Of a stretch of 64,000 bases of DNA, positions 43,277 to 54,202 are shown piece after piece. The first letter of the stretch is position 1; each line of letters begins with the position of its first letter. Position numbers and translations under genes: made by a program. The stretch comes from Kappaphycus alvarezii. Lineage: Eukaryota; Rhodophyta; Florideophyceae; Gigartinales; Solieriaceae. The notes beneath the pieces are model-generated. The model worked only from the letters and a program-made list of their open reading frames with translations. It was not told the DNA's origin and did no database searches. The stretch is from assembly GCA_002205965.3 (NCBI GenBank), contig NADL03000039.1, forward strand, positions 496,001-560,000, written 5' to 3'.

Positions 43277-45640
43277 ATGGATCTCAATGCTGCTCGTATA
43301 ACGTTCACAGGGGGCAAGACTGAAGACGTTGAGGAGTTTCTTTACACATATGTCAACGTTGTGATGCGAGAGAAGGGCGATGAAGAGAAGGCCGCAAGTA
43401 TCTTCGCCTATCTTCATGGTGACGCAAAGCACAAATATAAGTCCAAGTTTATCGACGGGTGGTCTCTTAACGGGAATGGGCGTAACTTCGGTGAGGTATG
43501 TGAGTGGCTTGTGAAAGAGTATGCTAAGGAGGTAGAACCAGATGAGATGATTCGTACCGCCATAGAGGCCCGGCTCAACTTCGACGATTTGTTAAGCTCA
43601 TTGGTGTACTTGTGTGATCTTTATGAAAAGGCTGGGTTCAACGCCCAAGCCAAGTACGGAATGCTGCGTAAGGCGGCTATGGGGGATAAGCGGCTCTCCG
43701 ATTTCCTCCTCATCAAGGGCCCTCACACTTTTGATGAACTGAAGGGTACCATAGTAGAATTTGTCAAAAATTCGGAGACGTTTCAGTCACTGAGTGAGGT
43801 ACCGAGGGAAACCCGCACATCGATGTCTATCGTACATCCTGAAAAGAATTATCAAAGGCCGGCTACTAGTGCAGCGGCATTAGAATCTGTCAGGAGCGAT
43901 GTCAAAAACTTGGAAGAAAGGTTGGAAACCCGATTCGATAATCGACTTGACATGATAACCTCGCAGTTGGAAAGCCTTACTCTTACCATTAAGAAGAACC
44001 AGTCTGGGGCCCCTAAGGCCGCAGAAGTCTGTTCTTACTGTCACAAGCCTGGACACTTTGCAAACAGGTGTCCTGATAATCCACATAGAAACACTCGTTG
44101 TGCAAAGTGCGGTCGATATGGGCATCATGAAAGTAACTGCTGGTCTAAAGACAACAGAAGAGCAAATTTATCGGAAGCGAGGAGTGAGTCAGGACCAGAG
44201 GTGAAAATCTTACAAAATAGAAGGGATCAAAGGTTGACGGATGCCGGTAACGTATCCATCGCTGAAGAGATTAGTCAAGTCAATGTGACAAAAAGGGATG
44301 GGGAAGGGAACATTTTATCGAAGAAACCTAGGCTAGAGTATGGAATGCTGGAGCATATCCCAGCACCTGTACCTCCTCGAACCAAGAGGTCTGATCAAGT
44401 TGTTCCAGGAGTGGGAGTCACTCCGGCCAAGAAGACGAAAAAGAGTAAGAAAGTTAAGAGTATCTCTAAGGACGTACTAGAGTATGTGAAGAGGTACAAT
44501 TTGGTGGCTGAGCTTGCATCGGCCCCAACTGGGATAACGTTTGGTCAACTTTTGAGGGGCGACGCAGAGGATGCGAGAAAAGAACTCAAAAAAATTATCA
44601 GGTCTAATAAGTCCGCTAAGGGTAAGAAACTGTTTCTTCAATCGGCCTCGACAGCACCAAGACGTCTTAAGCTGGTACCAGTCAAAGTATTGGGTATGAA
44701 AACCCAAGCTCTCTTCGATTCGGGTGCTGTTCCAAACCTCATTTCAGAAACTTTGGTGACAGATCTAGGTCTCGAAATTACTCCAACGACTCGAAAAATA
44801 ACTGTAGCGGATGGAACCGTCTCAAAATGCATGGGCACTGTTGACAAGGTTTCCGTGTTCTTTGGGGACTCTAAAGTTGATGTAGACTTTCTTGTCATGC
44901 CGGATCTCCCTTTCGATGCAATCATTGGCTGCCCAAATGGAAAGACTAGGGAATGCATTGACTTGGGCAACCAAATGGTTTCAGTTAATATTGACGGCAG
45001 AACCGTGAAGATGCCCCTGGATTTCGACAAAAGCACGCATCCTGAAGATTTAAAAGAAACGGACAGTGAAGATTTCACTTCTAGCTATGACAGCGAAGAT
45101 TCGGAACCAACTAACACTTTCGGAAGTGGAAAAGGGTACCCTCGGGGGTTAATGAACATGGCATGGGACGATTATGATTCCGGGTTTGAAACAGATGACG
45201 ACTGGGATTCTAGGATAAGTTTGAAACCCGAATGTGTTTCTTTTTGCGATGATATCGAATCAAAGGACAGAATTCGGAGCATGAAAGAAGATTACCTTTG
45301 CAAAGAAAATAAGAATACGTCGAATTCCATATATGAAGATGTGAGCACGACGGAAGAGGTCCTTCAAAATATTGAGGTTGAGGATCAAGAAGAAAAAGGG
45401 CGCCAAATGGCAGAAATCCAAGGAAAAGTGCAGCACCTTCCCGCCCCCGCCTCACTGAAAATATCCGACATGTTAACATCTTCCGAAGTAATTGCATGGA
45501 GCGTTTCAGATTTAGACAAGCAAGTGTACCGGTTACTCACTCGTTCGAACTTACCGACACTCAACCGATTTACCACAAGCCTAGACGTCAACCGCCAAAA
45601 TATGACCAATTTATCTCAGAAAATGTTACAAGTATGCTGA
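43277..45640 (+). CDS. gag: RetroA gag and protease
   Basis: Starts MDLNAARITFTGGKTEDVEE. Capsid-like helical region to about residue 200, a coiled coil (LESVRSDVKNLEERLETRFD), two zinc knuckles (CSYCHKPGHFANRC near residue 250; CAKCGRYGHHESNC near 275), basic linker, protease with LFDSGAVPN (D-S-G near residue 480) and IIGCP. Acidic linker follows. The frame leaves pol at about 45,512, where RetroA has one A fewer than RetroB; gypsy-3 and RetroB read straight through, so gag-pro-pol is ancestrally one frame. Gag packages RNA; protease cuts the polyprotein. Confidence 0.9.
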   Translation: MDLNAARITFTGGKTEDVEEFLYTYVNVVMREKGDEEKAASIFAYLHGDAKHKYKSKFIDGWSLNGNGRNFGEVCEWLVKEYAKEVEPDEMIRTAIEARLNFDDLLSSLVYLCDLYEKAGFNAQAKYGMLRKAAMGDKRLSDFLLIKGPHTFDELKGTIVEFVKNSETFQSLSEVPRETRTSMSIVHPEKNYQRPATSAAALESVRSDVKNLEERLETRFDNRLDMITSQLESLTLTIKKNQSGAPKAAEVCSYCHKPGHFANRCPDNPHRNTRCAKCGRYGHHESNCWSKDNRRANLSEARSESGPEVKILQNRRDQRLTDAGNVSIAEEISQVNVTKRDGEGNILSKKPRLEYGMLEHIPAPVPPRTKRSDQVVPGVGVTPAKKTKKSKKVKSISKDVLEYVKRYNLVAELASAPTGITFGQLLRGDAEDARKELKKIIRSNKSAKGKKLFLQSASTAPRRLKLVPVKVLGMKTQALFDSGAVPNLISETLVTDLGLEITPTTRKITVADGTVSKCMGTVDKVSVFFGDSKVDVDFLVMPDLPFDAIIGCPNGKTRECIDLGNQMVSVNIDGRTVKMPLDFDKSTHPEDLKETDSEDFTSSYDSEDSEPTNTFGSGKGYPRGLMNMAWDDYDSGFETDDDWDSRISLKPECVSFCDDIESKDRIRSMKEDYLCKENKNTSNSIYEDVSTTEEVLQNIEVEDQEEKGRQMAEIQGKVQHLPAPASLKISDMLTSSEVIAWSVSDLDKQVYRLLTRSNLPTLNRFTTSLDVNRQNMTNLSQKMLQVC

Positions 45641-47137
45641 AAAATGATATTATTCGACCAGTTTCATCCCCATGGTCGTTTCCAGTTGTGGTCGCACCAA
45701 AGAAGGATGGAAAGCTGCGTTTTTGCGTCGATTACCGACAACTGAACCAGAGAATGATACCCGATCGATTTCCGATTCCGAACATGGAGGAGATCCTCGA
45801 GGACCTGAAGGACGGGAGATATTTCACCTCAATTGACCTTTACACTGGCTATTGGCAGATTCCATTGGATGAAAAATGTAAGGAAAAAACAACCTTTACC
45901 AGCAAAGCCGGTACGTTCAGGTTCGAAGTGATGCCTTTTGGTCTCATGAATGCACCAGCTACATTCCAAAGAATGATGAACGAGGTTTTGAAAGGACTTC
46001 CATTCGCAAGAGTCTATATCGATGATGTCGTCATATTCTCAGAAACATTGGATCAGCACATCTCGCACGTCAACAGTTGTGGAGAGGATATCGGAGTATA
46101 GCTTGAAAATTAAGTTGAGCAAATGCTTCTTTGCGAAAACTTCTATCCAATTACTCGGTCATATCGTCGACCAAGAGGGAATTAGAGTGGATCCAGAGAA
46201 AACGAAAAAAATAAAGTTGGCACCAAGGCCCGCTTCAAAGACGGAGGTCCGAAGCTTCTTAGGACTGGCCTCATATTACAGAAGATTTATCAAAGATTTC
46301 GCCAAGACTGCAGCACCGTTACATGCCAGCACTACGAAGAACGGAAAATTTTACTGGAACAAGGAAATGGAAACTGCATTTCAGGAGCTTAAAGATAAGC
46401 TATGTGTCCCCCCAGTTCTCATGTACCCAGATTTCAAGAGACCATTCGTTGTGGAGACAGATGCCTCAGAACGGTCTTTGGGTGCCGTTTTGTCCCAAAA
46501 AGATGAAAACGGAAGACTACACCCTGTTCAATTCGCAAGCCGAACTCTGAATGACGCGGAAAAGAGATACTCAGTCTGCGAGAAAGAAGCGCTAGCTGTC
46601 GTCTTCGCGCTGAAAAAGTTTCGCATATACCTTTTATCACTCGAGAAATTTGTCTTGATAACTGATCACCAGGCACTTAAAACAGCATTCCAAAAGAAGG
46701 ATGTACATCACCGCTTGGCCCGATGGCTCGACATTTTCGCAGAATATCGGTTTGAAATTGTGTATAGACCCGGACGCAATAATCAGCCTGCCGATTACCT
46801 ATCCCGCTTGAGGGACGCACTGATTCCAAATGAAAAAGCTTCGGAGGACATCGTCGGAGTCGCCGAGTTGCAGTTGCCGAACGATAACGAGTACGAAGCT
46901 AATATTCACGGACTGATCAAATTCCTCGATGGACTAGAAATGAGAAAGGTTGATCTTGAACACCGAAATTGGGTACGCAGGAATCAAAAGGCTTTTACAT
47001 TGTGGAATGGGAAACTTTTCCGGCACACTAAAGCCGGTCCCCGACTAGTGGCCCCTTTGAAAGAAAGAATGAAGATATTGAGGACTTTCCATGATGAGCT
47101 AGGGCATTGGGATCTCGAAACAACCAAAAATTCGTAA
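45505..47137 (+). CDS. pol: RetroA reverse transcriptase and RNase H (one frame break)
   Basis: RT: SSPWSFPVVVAPKKDGKLRF, FTSIDLYTGYWQ, FGLMNAPATFQ, catalytic VYIDDVVIF. A two-base loss near 46,073 relative to RetroB breaks the frame just after the palm; it resumes in the frame of 46,022-47,137. RNase H: VVETDASERSLGAVLSQ, EKEALAVVFALK, TDHQAL, RPGRNNQPADYLSR. Spacing is normal for Ty3/gypsy. Copies element RNA to DNA inside the particle. Confidence 0.9.
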
Positions 47138-48180
47138 CTGAGAGATTCTGGTGGCCCGGTATCCATAAGGACGTCTATAACTTCGTGAAAAGCTGCGACA
47201 ACTGCCAAAAATTCACTCCAATACGGAAGTATAAGACAACTCTAAGTTTTCCAGTTTCCGGTCTCTTTGAAACCTTCTCAATTGACTTCGCGGCCCGTTC
47301 AAGGAAACTTCTTCCGGAAACAAATATCTCCTTATAGGGGTGGAACATCTTACTGGATGGCCAATAGCAGTTGCAATCGAGGAGGCAAATGCTGAGGTGG
47401 TACTGAGATTCATCGAAAAAGAAATAATTGAACCGTTTGGTCTTCCAAAAAGGATCATCTCGGATAACGCCCTTTGTTTTACTGCAACTTCACTGCTTCG
47501 TTTTTTGGAAGAGAAAGGGATTCAGCTGAAGACCGTTCTCGCATACGCTCCTATGTCCAACGGGAAAGCGGAGAGGATGGTTGGAACCATCAAACGAGCA
47601 ATATCGAAAACTATGTTGGAGAATGAAATCCAGTGGGAAGATGCCTTACCAAAAGTGTTATACGGCTACCGTCGAAGAAGAGGAAGAAATGGACGCTCAC
47701 CATTCGAGCTAATGTACGGAAGGGCTCCTAGAATGTTACAGAGAGACATGGAAACAAATATTATCGATGAAGAGAGTAGGGAAGTTGAACTACTGGCCAC
47801 CGAAGGCTGGAGATCACACCGCGCGCTAACACAGACAAGAAATAAGGATGCAGAACCTGCAGTCAGAACCTTTTCAGTTGGCTCTAAAGTACTTGTAGTA
47901 CATGGAAAAGCAATGCAGCAGGCTGTGAAGTGGCCGGCCTTCCAAACCAAGTACTCGAACCCTTGCATCGTCACGGAGGAAAGACACCCGCACTATCAGC
48001 TCTGTTCAAGCTCAGGGAAGAGATCAAGGAGGGCCATCCATGCACGTCGTCTGGTCCCTTACCATCAGAGGCCTGAAGAATTCCTTCTCACACAGGACTA
48101 TGCGCAACCACGGGGCATACTCATCTTTAACTATAGAATGATTCCTATGGGAGGAAAAAGGGCCTGGGAATGGATCATCT
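47050..48180 (+). CDS. pol: RetroA integrase (two frame breaks)
   Basis: Zinc domain: FHDELGHWDLE (H, H) and VKSCDNCQKF (C, C). Core: first Asp in FSIDFA, then D and E in IISDNALCF and SNGKAERM, exactly D-35-E. C-terminal region FSVGSKVLVVHG and a PAFQTKYSNP block. Shifts near 47,130 (A run) and 47,292 (one G fewer than RetroB/gypsy-3) are private to this copy. Reading continues directly into X1. Confidence 0.85.
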
Positions 48181-48185
48181 CGGTT

Positions 48186-48800
48186 ACGCGGGACTACTAC
48201 GAACTCCACGTAATCATCCATTTCTACATTAATATATGCCTATGTTTTCGTACGTTGAACGGACCATTGCTACCTGAAGAAGATTTCCGACTATTAATAA
48301 GAGTTCTATTTTCATTCCAAAACGGAAGGTTCACGGAAGCAGGTCCAGAGTTTGTGGAGGTAATATATCATTACTCTATAGGAAGATATGGAATGGTAGC
48401 TGCTGGAGACTTGTCGCAAACGTATCTGAATATTATCCGTCCAATTTACGTATTTCTCAAGAACAACCAAGACGTGCGACTGAGAGGTTACGCCTTACCC
48501 CCGGATATGGAATACAGGCTGGTCCCGTATCCTCTATGGGAACCTTACGTTTCTCCGCCACAAATTGGGAACGTTGGAGGCGGCGAGGATCCTCCTGAAG
48601 CAGTGATGATGACCAGAGGAGGACCTTCAGGAGACAACAACCCGCCCAGAAGAGGTTCCGGTCGTCCCCCGAGAGGACCTCGTGCAGGTCCCAGTACGTC
48701 AGGAGCTGGTCGCGGCCATTCATCGGGACCGTCCACCACAACTTCATCTCTAGCTTCCTTCACAACCATGCACAGCATACAGTCGGAAGAAGAAGATTAT
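48186..48800 (+). CDS. RetroA domain X1 and linker
   Basis: In the integrase frame, after MGGKRAWEWIISVTRDYYEL, a domain of about 120 residues contains ICLCFRTLNGPLLPEEDFRL, YHYSIGRYG, IIRPIY and a proline-rich ending YPLWEPY. Then a Gly/Pro/Ser/Arg-rich linker (RGSGRPPRGPRAGPS) leads to EEEDYLFG. I do not recognise the fold. It is related to X2 (next entry). Present in gypsy-3, deleted from RetroB. Confidence 0.7.
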
Positions 48801-48805
48801 CTTTT

Positions 48806-49234
48806 TGGCTGCGCAATATCTCCGAGGATGCGAACGATGCGCAGGTCATTTCTTATTTCATGATAAGCATCTGTTTATGTTTTAGGGCGCTACATGGACC
48901 GCACTTATCTTACGAAGATTCGTTCTTGATGATGCGCGTCTTCTTTTCTTATCGACATCCATTCCTCCGGCATCTTCCAGAAGAGTTTGCATATCACATA
49001 TATTTTTTCACTCTTGGAAGATTCGGAAGAGTCACGGAAGAAGAATGTATTCAACCCCACCTCGATGTGATCAAACCAATATATGAGGCTATGCTACAAA
49101 GTGAGGTACCAGTAATGCGAACCTACTTTTTAGAGCATCATATTGGTAATCAGTTGCATCCGTACCCGTTTGAGAGACCATACATCTTATCAATAAGACA
49201 GCGAACACTAACGGAAGCAGAAGAAGAGCAGTGA
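48806..49234 (+). CDS. RetroA domain X2 (second copy of X1-like domain)
   Basis: In the -1 frame relative to X1: LRNISEDANDAQVISYFM, ICLCFRALHGPHLSYEDSFL, YFFTLGRFG, VIKPIYEAML, NQLHPYPFERPYI, ending shortly before the purine tract. Residues shared with X1 in order: ICLCFR.L.GP, ED, R..FS[FY], EF...IY, [ST].GR[YF]G, I[RK]PIY, Y....L.PYP. An internal duplication is clear; its function is not known. The C-terminal 20 residues survive in RetroB. Confidence 0.7.
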   Translation, partial: WLRNISEDANDAQVISYFMISICLCFRALHGPHLSYEDSFLMMRVFFSYRHPFLRHLPEEFAYHIYFFTLGRFGRVTEEECIQPHLDVIKPIYEAMLQSEVPVMRTYFLEHHIGNQLHPYPFERPYILSIRQRTLTEAEEEQ

Positions 49235-49252
49235 CGACCCGGGACGTTCGCC

Positions 49253-49267
49253 TTGAGAAAGGGGGCG
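49253..49267 (+). promoter_or_regulatory. RetroA polypurine tract
   Basis: gagaaagggggcg lies directly before the 3' LTR; equivalents are gagcgggagggcg in gypsy-3 and gagcgagggggcg in RetroB. Primes plus-strand DNA synthesis. Confidence 0.85.
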
Positions 49268-50818
49268 TGTAATACAAAAAATGGTCCTCCCCTCATTTAA
49301 TACAGGAAATGGTCCTCCCTTCACGTAATACAGGAAATGGTCCTCCCTTCACGTAAGACAGGAAATGGTCCTCCCCTCGTGTAATCCAGCAACCTACAAC
49401 GATCCCGCCCCTAACTTCTCCAACCGTCATTTCCAAATTTACTTCCATTTTATCTAGATATTTTTATACTGTATTTAACCCTCTGAATCGACCCCGAATC
49501 AAGTCCCTTTTCCCTTTTAGCTTACCTCCTCCTCCAAATTCGCCTTTTTTTGAGAAGAAGGGCGCAAATGCACTATTGCAAAATCCCTTGCAGATTTATT
49601 TTACCTATTCCTAATCTATAGAACCTGCCCCGGGAGCCTATTTAAACCCCTTTATTCTAAGTTCCAAATGCCCCCGATCATTTTACTCATCACCCCTCTC
49701 CCCCCACACACCCAAAGCACCCCACATTGCCTCCTGTTCCCCAACTCTATCACAATGAGCAACCTTCGCCCCTCTGTCCCTATTTCCAAAAACCGCCCTT
49801 CCCGTTCCATCAATGGCCTTCGTCTCGCCGCCTACGGGCCAACCGATGCCGACGACTACATCCGGCGGCAAACAAAGAAGCAAATCATCGAGTTCGTGCG
49901 CCGCCTCTTCATAGAAGAAGAAGCGAGGGAGGTAAGTCCGGGAGAGGCTGAGAAGGTCGAGGAGGAGAGCGGGGAGTCCTTCGAGGAATGGTTAGCCCCT
50001 GAGCTAGTGTACGAGGATCAGGAAGATGAGGATGAGGAGGATGAGGAGGATGAGGAGGATGAGGAGAGAGATGAGGAGGAGGAGATGAGGAGGATGAGAG
50101 GATGAGGAAGAAGAGGATGAGGAGGAGGAGGAGGAGGAGGATGAGGAAGATGAGGCAACAGGGGGCATGGAAAGTGTTGGACCGGTGGGGCCTGGAATAG
50201 AGAGTATGGATCAAGTTGTGCCCACGATGGAACCGGATGGAGATATCTTTAGTAGTCTAGATATCTCCCAGGGGGAAATAGAGAGTTGTGAGCCATTCGC
50301 AGATATTTGTGGGGACTGCTTGGACAGCATGGATATTTTAGAGGAGTTGTTTGGATCTGATTTAGAGAATGGGAAATAAGAGGACCAAATTAATTGTTAG
50401 TTTCTTAAGTATCTTTTGCTTAGAGTATATTGTCCACACAAAGTATTTTTATGCATTTCTTAGTATCTTCTGTAGTTTTGTTCGGACTTTAGGGGTAGCC
50501 AAAAGTCTATATAAGCTGAGTAAACTGCTTCCTCATGGAGAGGTCAAGCAAGTTGGCAGACAACTTCAAGCCAAGTCCCGAGTAGTAGGAAGTTGAGAGT
50601 CAACTTCAGACCCAAGAAAACTTTTCTTACGCTGTCGCAGAGCGTCAGTGGTAGACCCTGCCCCTTTTATACTTGCTTGTAGCTTCTCAACTCTCTTCTA
50701 TATACACTCCCTTTTGTTCGTTCAACAATACCACGGCAGCACTTTTGTCGCTCGCAACACCTCCTTCTCAGGGTAATTGGTTCTGAGGATCTCCTCCCCC
50801 GCCGATTTACCCCTATCA
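49268..50818 (+). repeat. RetroA 3' LTR (1,551 bp)
   Basis: Matches the 5' LTR; 46 bp shorter, mainly in the GAGGAT tract. TATA-like sites at 49,639-49,646 and 50,506-50,515. Its reading frame starts at 49,755. Confidence 0.95.
49755..50379 (+). CDS. LTR-encoded acidic protein (3' LTR copy)
   Basis: Same protein as at 42,078. The N-terminal part runs open into the acidic tract (to 50,105). The acidic tail and C-terminal part (from about 50,108 through MESVGPVGPG at 50,167 to the TAA at 50,377) are in one frame, so a single shift in the repeat separates the halves. In the 3' LTR this gene is not followed by gag, so it could be expressed from its own promoter. Confidence 0.65.
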
Positions 50819-50866
50819 AACCCTGTCGAAAACAAGCTGCAAAGAGGAGAAAGGCATAATCCTTAC

Positions 50867-52414
50867 CAAATTACCATAACCCTGAATGGTGAAGGAGTGA
50901 TCAAGAATGGGCTCCAATGCTGATAAGCCCGTAAGGCTAATAAAATCAGCAAAAGAAACTGAGAGGACATCAAGAGCTCCGACTGCCGATCCAGCTTCCC
51001 TTGTCGGAAAGACTTCTAAAGCGAGCTTGATAACCGAAACTATCTTTTCGACGTGACCTATTGAGAAAACAGGGAGACTGCCATTATCTCGGCGCCTTGA
51101 CTCCACTTCACCAACTGAATCGCTCTGAGGTTTTGGCAGGCACCTTATTCTTTCAGCTCGAAGCGCGCAGAGGACGTACTCAGTATTTTCGCGAAGTTAT
51201 GAGCGGAAGGGGTTCTGTAGGCATAGGATCACGAGGACCCATACCCATGATTGCTAAATGAATGGAAATGTATCGTAATGTCGCTTTCATAATGCTTGGC
51301 ATCACTGCATTTGATGAAATGGATGTTTTCAGGCGACACCACAAGTTGTAATCAACAACAGCCCCCAATTGACACTTCGGTTTGATTTTGCTATCATGTA
51401 TACTCATGAATTCGGATTCACATCGTCAATAGGTAAGGTTTCTCCAATACTGTACCCTTCCAACACTTCGAGCAGCGGAGAGTAGGCAGCGGAAAGGTAG
51501 CACGTCCCTAATTCGGCGGGTATCATCAATTCCCGGTCACTTTCGCCAACAGGAATGTGAATGGTCTTTGATTTTCCTCCGTAACGATCTGAAGATTCGA
51601 AGATCACGAAATTGTGGTATCCTTTCTTCACAAGTTGTTGGGAGGCAAAAAGAATCCCGGAAGGCCCAGCTCCTAACACTGCGATCCTTGCATTTCGGTC
51701 TTGGGAAACTTATCGACAATGTGAGGTTGTTTCATGAGCATGGCTTGATAGAGATAGCAGTGGAGAACAGATTCAAAACAAGTGAACGAAGATATATAAA
51801 GGGTTCGATTTTTGGCCTGGCTTTCAATAATCTTCCACGGCATTCCCTGCATCAAATGCTCGGTACCAAAATGGGGAAAGTAGTCAACAGTCAGCTTGCA
51901 TGCAGGTTCCGATTCATGCATGAACGACTTATCCCAATTAACCATGAATACTCTTCCAAGCCGCAATAAACTTTCTTCATCTGTTGATCAAAGACTTTCC
52001 CTATTTCATCTTTGTCGATTCCATGAAAAGGTTTATCCTCAATATGGTATCTGGTGATCCATGAAGAGTCAGTTGGTAGATCTTCATAGTTTTTGCAGCG
52101 TGTGACAAGTTCGTCGCGATATGCATACATGCCTCCGTTTCGTTCTGCCAGAATATCGGTGCTGATTCGAACCTTGGACCTCCTGTGGTTTTTATTGCTC
52201 ATACCATCGCCAGTAAACTTAACATTGACAAGTGCTGTGTGAAACGTTGACGAAACCAAAGTTTGATTGATAAAATTTTCCAGATCTGTCCTTTCCTCAA
52301 TTTCGACCATCCTTGGGTCGCAGGCGATCACGACGAAGTCGAAAGTTTCAGTCATTACGTTTCCACCTTGACTAGAAGATGAAATGGTAACTTTCTCAGA
52401 CTGGAGACCACCAT
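50867..52414 (-). pseudogene. FAD gene exon 1, copy 2 (frame-broken)
   Basis: Same sequence as 7,645-9,198 but broken into five pieces by one-base deletions in homopolymers: near 51,186 (4 T versus 5), 51,417 (2 T versus 3), 51,703 (3 G versus 4), 51,942 (2 C versus 3) and 52,397 (1 C versus 2). All five are losses of one base in a run, which is typical of read error, so pseudogene status is provisional. RetroA lies in the intron directly after this exon. Confidence 0.75.
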
Positions 52415-53639
52415 GGTCGCTCAGTTCGGCTAAGCTTCAGAAAGGCTGACGACTTCTTGATTTTGGCAGGGATCCAGTTGTTGAGAACACCTCACTTTGA
52501 ACTTAGCTGGAGGAGTGACACTGAAGATTTCAAGTTGCAATGGATGGATGGCAAGGAGATTTTTGTTGGTTTCGAAGCGAGGAGATGGGGGATGTCTTCC
52601 TGAGCAGGACAAGAAGGTTAAAATCCAGTAGCTATTTTCCATCAGTACGAGTAATGAATACAGTAGCCAGCAAGTGTTATTTAAACCATTTTGTACGACA
52701 CCCGTTTTTGGCCTAAAACTGTTGTACAGTAGATGGTAAACATTCCAATAGATAGTTTCAAGCGTAAAGGAGTATAGCTAGTAAACGTGCAAACGCACAT
52801 ATTCAAACGTTTCGTGCGGGAAATAAGGAATACCGTACGTTCCCAGAGAATTGACGATAATTTGAACGTTAGCCATGGATGCCTGTCCAATGAAGAGGGT
52901 ATTACAGTACAATACAAAACGGTTGCACAAATACAGAGATAAGTCTAGCTTGCATTATTTTGAAATAATTATTCACAACTAACCCGGAACTCTAGTCTCT
53001 AGATGCGCAAAAGTACTACCAAAACCATTTCCCGGGCAATTCATCTTGGAATGGACTGTTGGGAGATAATCCAAAAAATTATCCAATCACTCCCTTCCCC
53101 GGAAGACTTCCCGTGTCCAGAAATGACCGTTTGACATTTCTAATCAGTAAGAAGTTCACATTTCAAGTATACACACACTACATACTGTACAAGTTCATTG
53201 GGTATCAGTCATGTTACCTGTTACAGTAATGGGCCCCTGAGCTCCCCTCTTCAAAACATCCTTCCATTCCGGCGGTTGTCGTTCTTACCATATGGAAGAG
53301 AAACAAAATTTAGGTTTGAAATACTAATAAATTTTTCTTTAGGGTCAAACACAGCGAAACATATTTTTCAATCATTAGAAGACCCAAACCTTTCCTTGCC
53401 CCACTCGTGAAATTTGGGAAAATTTGGTCGTTTTTACTGTTGGAAGGAATATTCGATCTAATCGTCAAATCTAAGGTAGGAAAATTTAATTCAGCTCTAT
53501 TTTTTCTGTCATCATCATCTGGTGACTAGTGGGTAGTCCCTATATTCCCTCAAAGCCGCCCCTATCACACAACCACCAGAAGACATTTATGGGCAGGCGT
53601 CAGCTGGGGGCACGGGCGAGGTTAGTAAGCTTGGCATTT
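52415..53639. other. Upstream region of FAD gene, copy 2, without LINE insertion
   Basis: Counterpart of 9,199-10,790. No gene recognised. It supplies the empty site for the LINE insertion of copy 1 (single gcacaaatacag near 52,925). About half of one direct-repeat unit lies left of RetroB. Confidence 0.6.
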
Positions 53640-54202
53640 TGATAGGGTAAATCGGCGAGAAAAGAGATCTTCAGAACCAATTACCCTGAGAAGGAGGTGT
53701 TGCGAGCGACAAAAGTTCTACCGTGGTATTGTTGAACGAACAAAAGAGAGTGTATATAGAAGAGAGTTGAGAAAGCTAAAAGCAAGTATAAAAGGAGCAG
53801 GGCCTACCACTGACGATCTGCGACTAGCGTAAGAAAAAGTTTTCTTGGGTCTGAAGTTGACTCAACTTCCTACTTCTCGGGACTTGGCTTGAAGTTGTCT
53901 GCCAACTTCCTTTATGCTTTGTGTTTGACTTAACTTGTTGAGCGCCCCGCTCGGGTATGCTGGCTCCCAAGTAGTCCTACCATTTCATGCAAACAGCCCC
54001 TTATATAGAGCTTTCAACCCTCACATTCTGTAGCACCTATACAGTACCTATGTGCCAAATCTGCACCGCCACAGTACAGTGCAAGCATCCCTCTAAAAAA
54101 ATTGAAAATATAATTGAAAGTACAGTGGCAGCTCAGCCAGCGCAGCATGCCAACTCAGCCAGCACAGCATGCCAAAGAATATCTACAATTTTCATTATAT
54201 CA
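53640..54202 (-). repeat. RetroB 3' LTR (563 bp)
   Basis: As the 5' LTR, preceded on the minus strand by the purine tract gagcgagggggcg (54,203-54,215). The few differences from the 5' LTR are single bases and short indels. Confidence 0.9.

Larger units (their letters stand above)
41592..50818 (+). mobile_element. RetroA: complete Ty3/gypsy retrotransposon in intron 1 of the FAD gene
   Basis: 9,227 bp, LTRs 41,592-43,188 and 49,268-50,818, both TG...CA, flanked by aaccc (41,587-41,591 and 50,819-50,823). Copy 1 shows the unfilled site at about 7,592-7,598. Internal order: gag, protease, RT, RNase H, integrase, X1, X2. The LTRs are near-identical except in a GAGGAT tract, so the insertion is recent. 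It is antisense to the FAD gene and would enlarge intron 1 to about 9.3 kb. Confidence 0.95.

Noticed and set aside
45505..45520. Programmed gag-pol frameshift in RetroA
   Set aside because: gypsy-3 and RetroB read from the protease linker into RT in one frame; RetroA simply has one A fewer.
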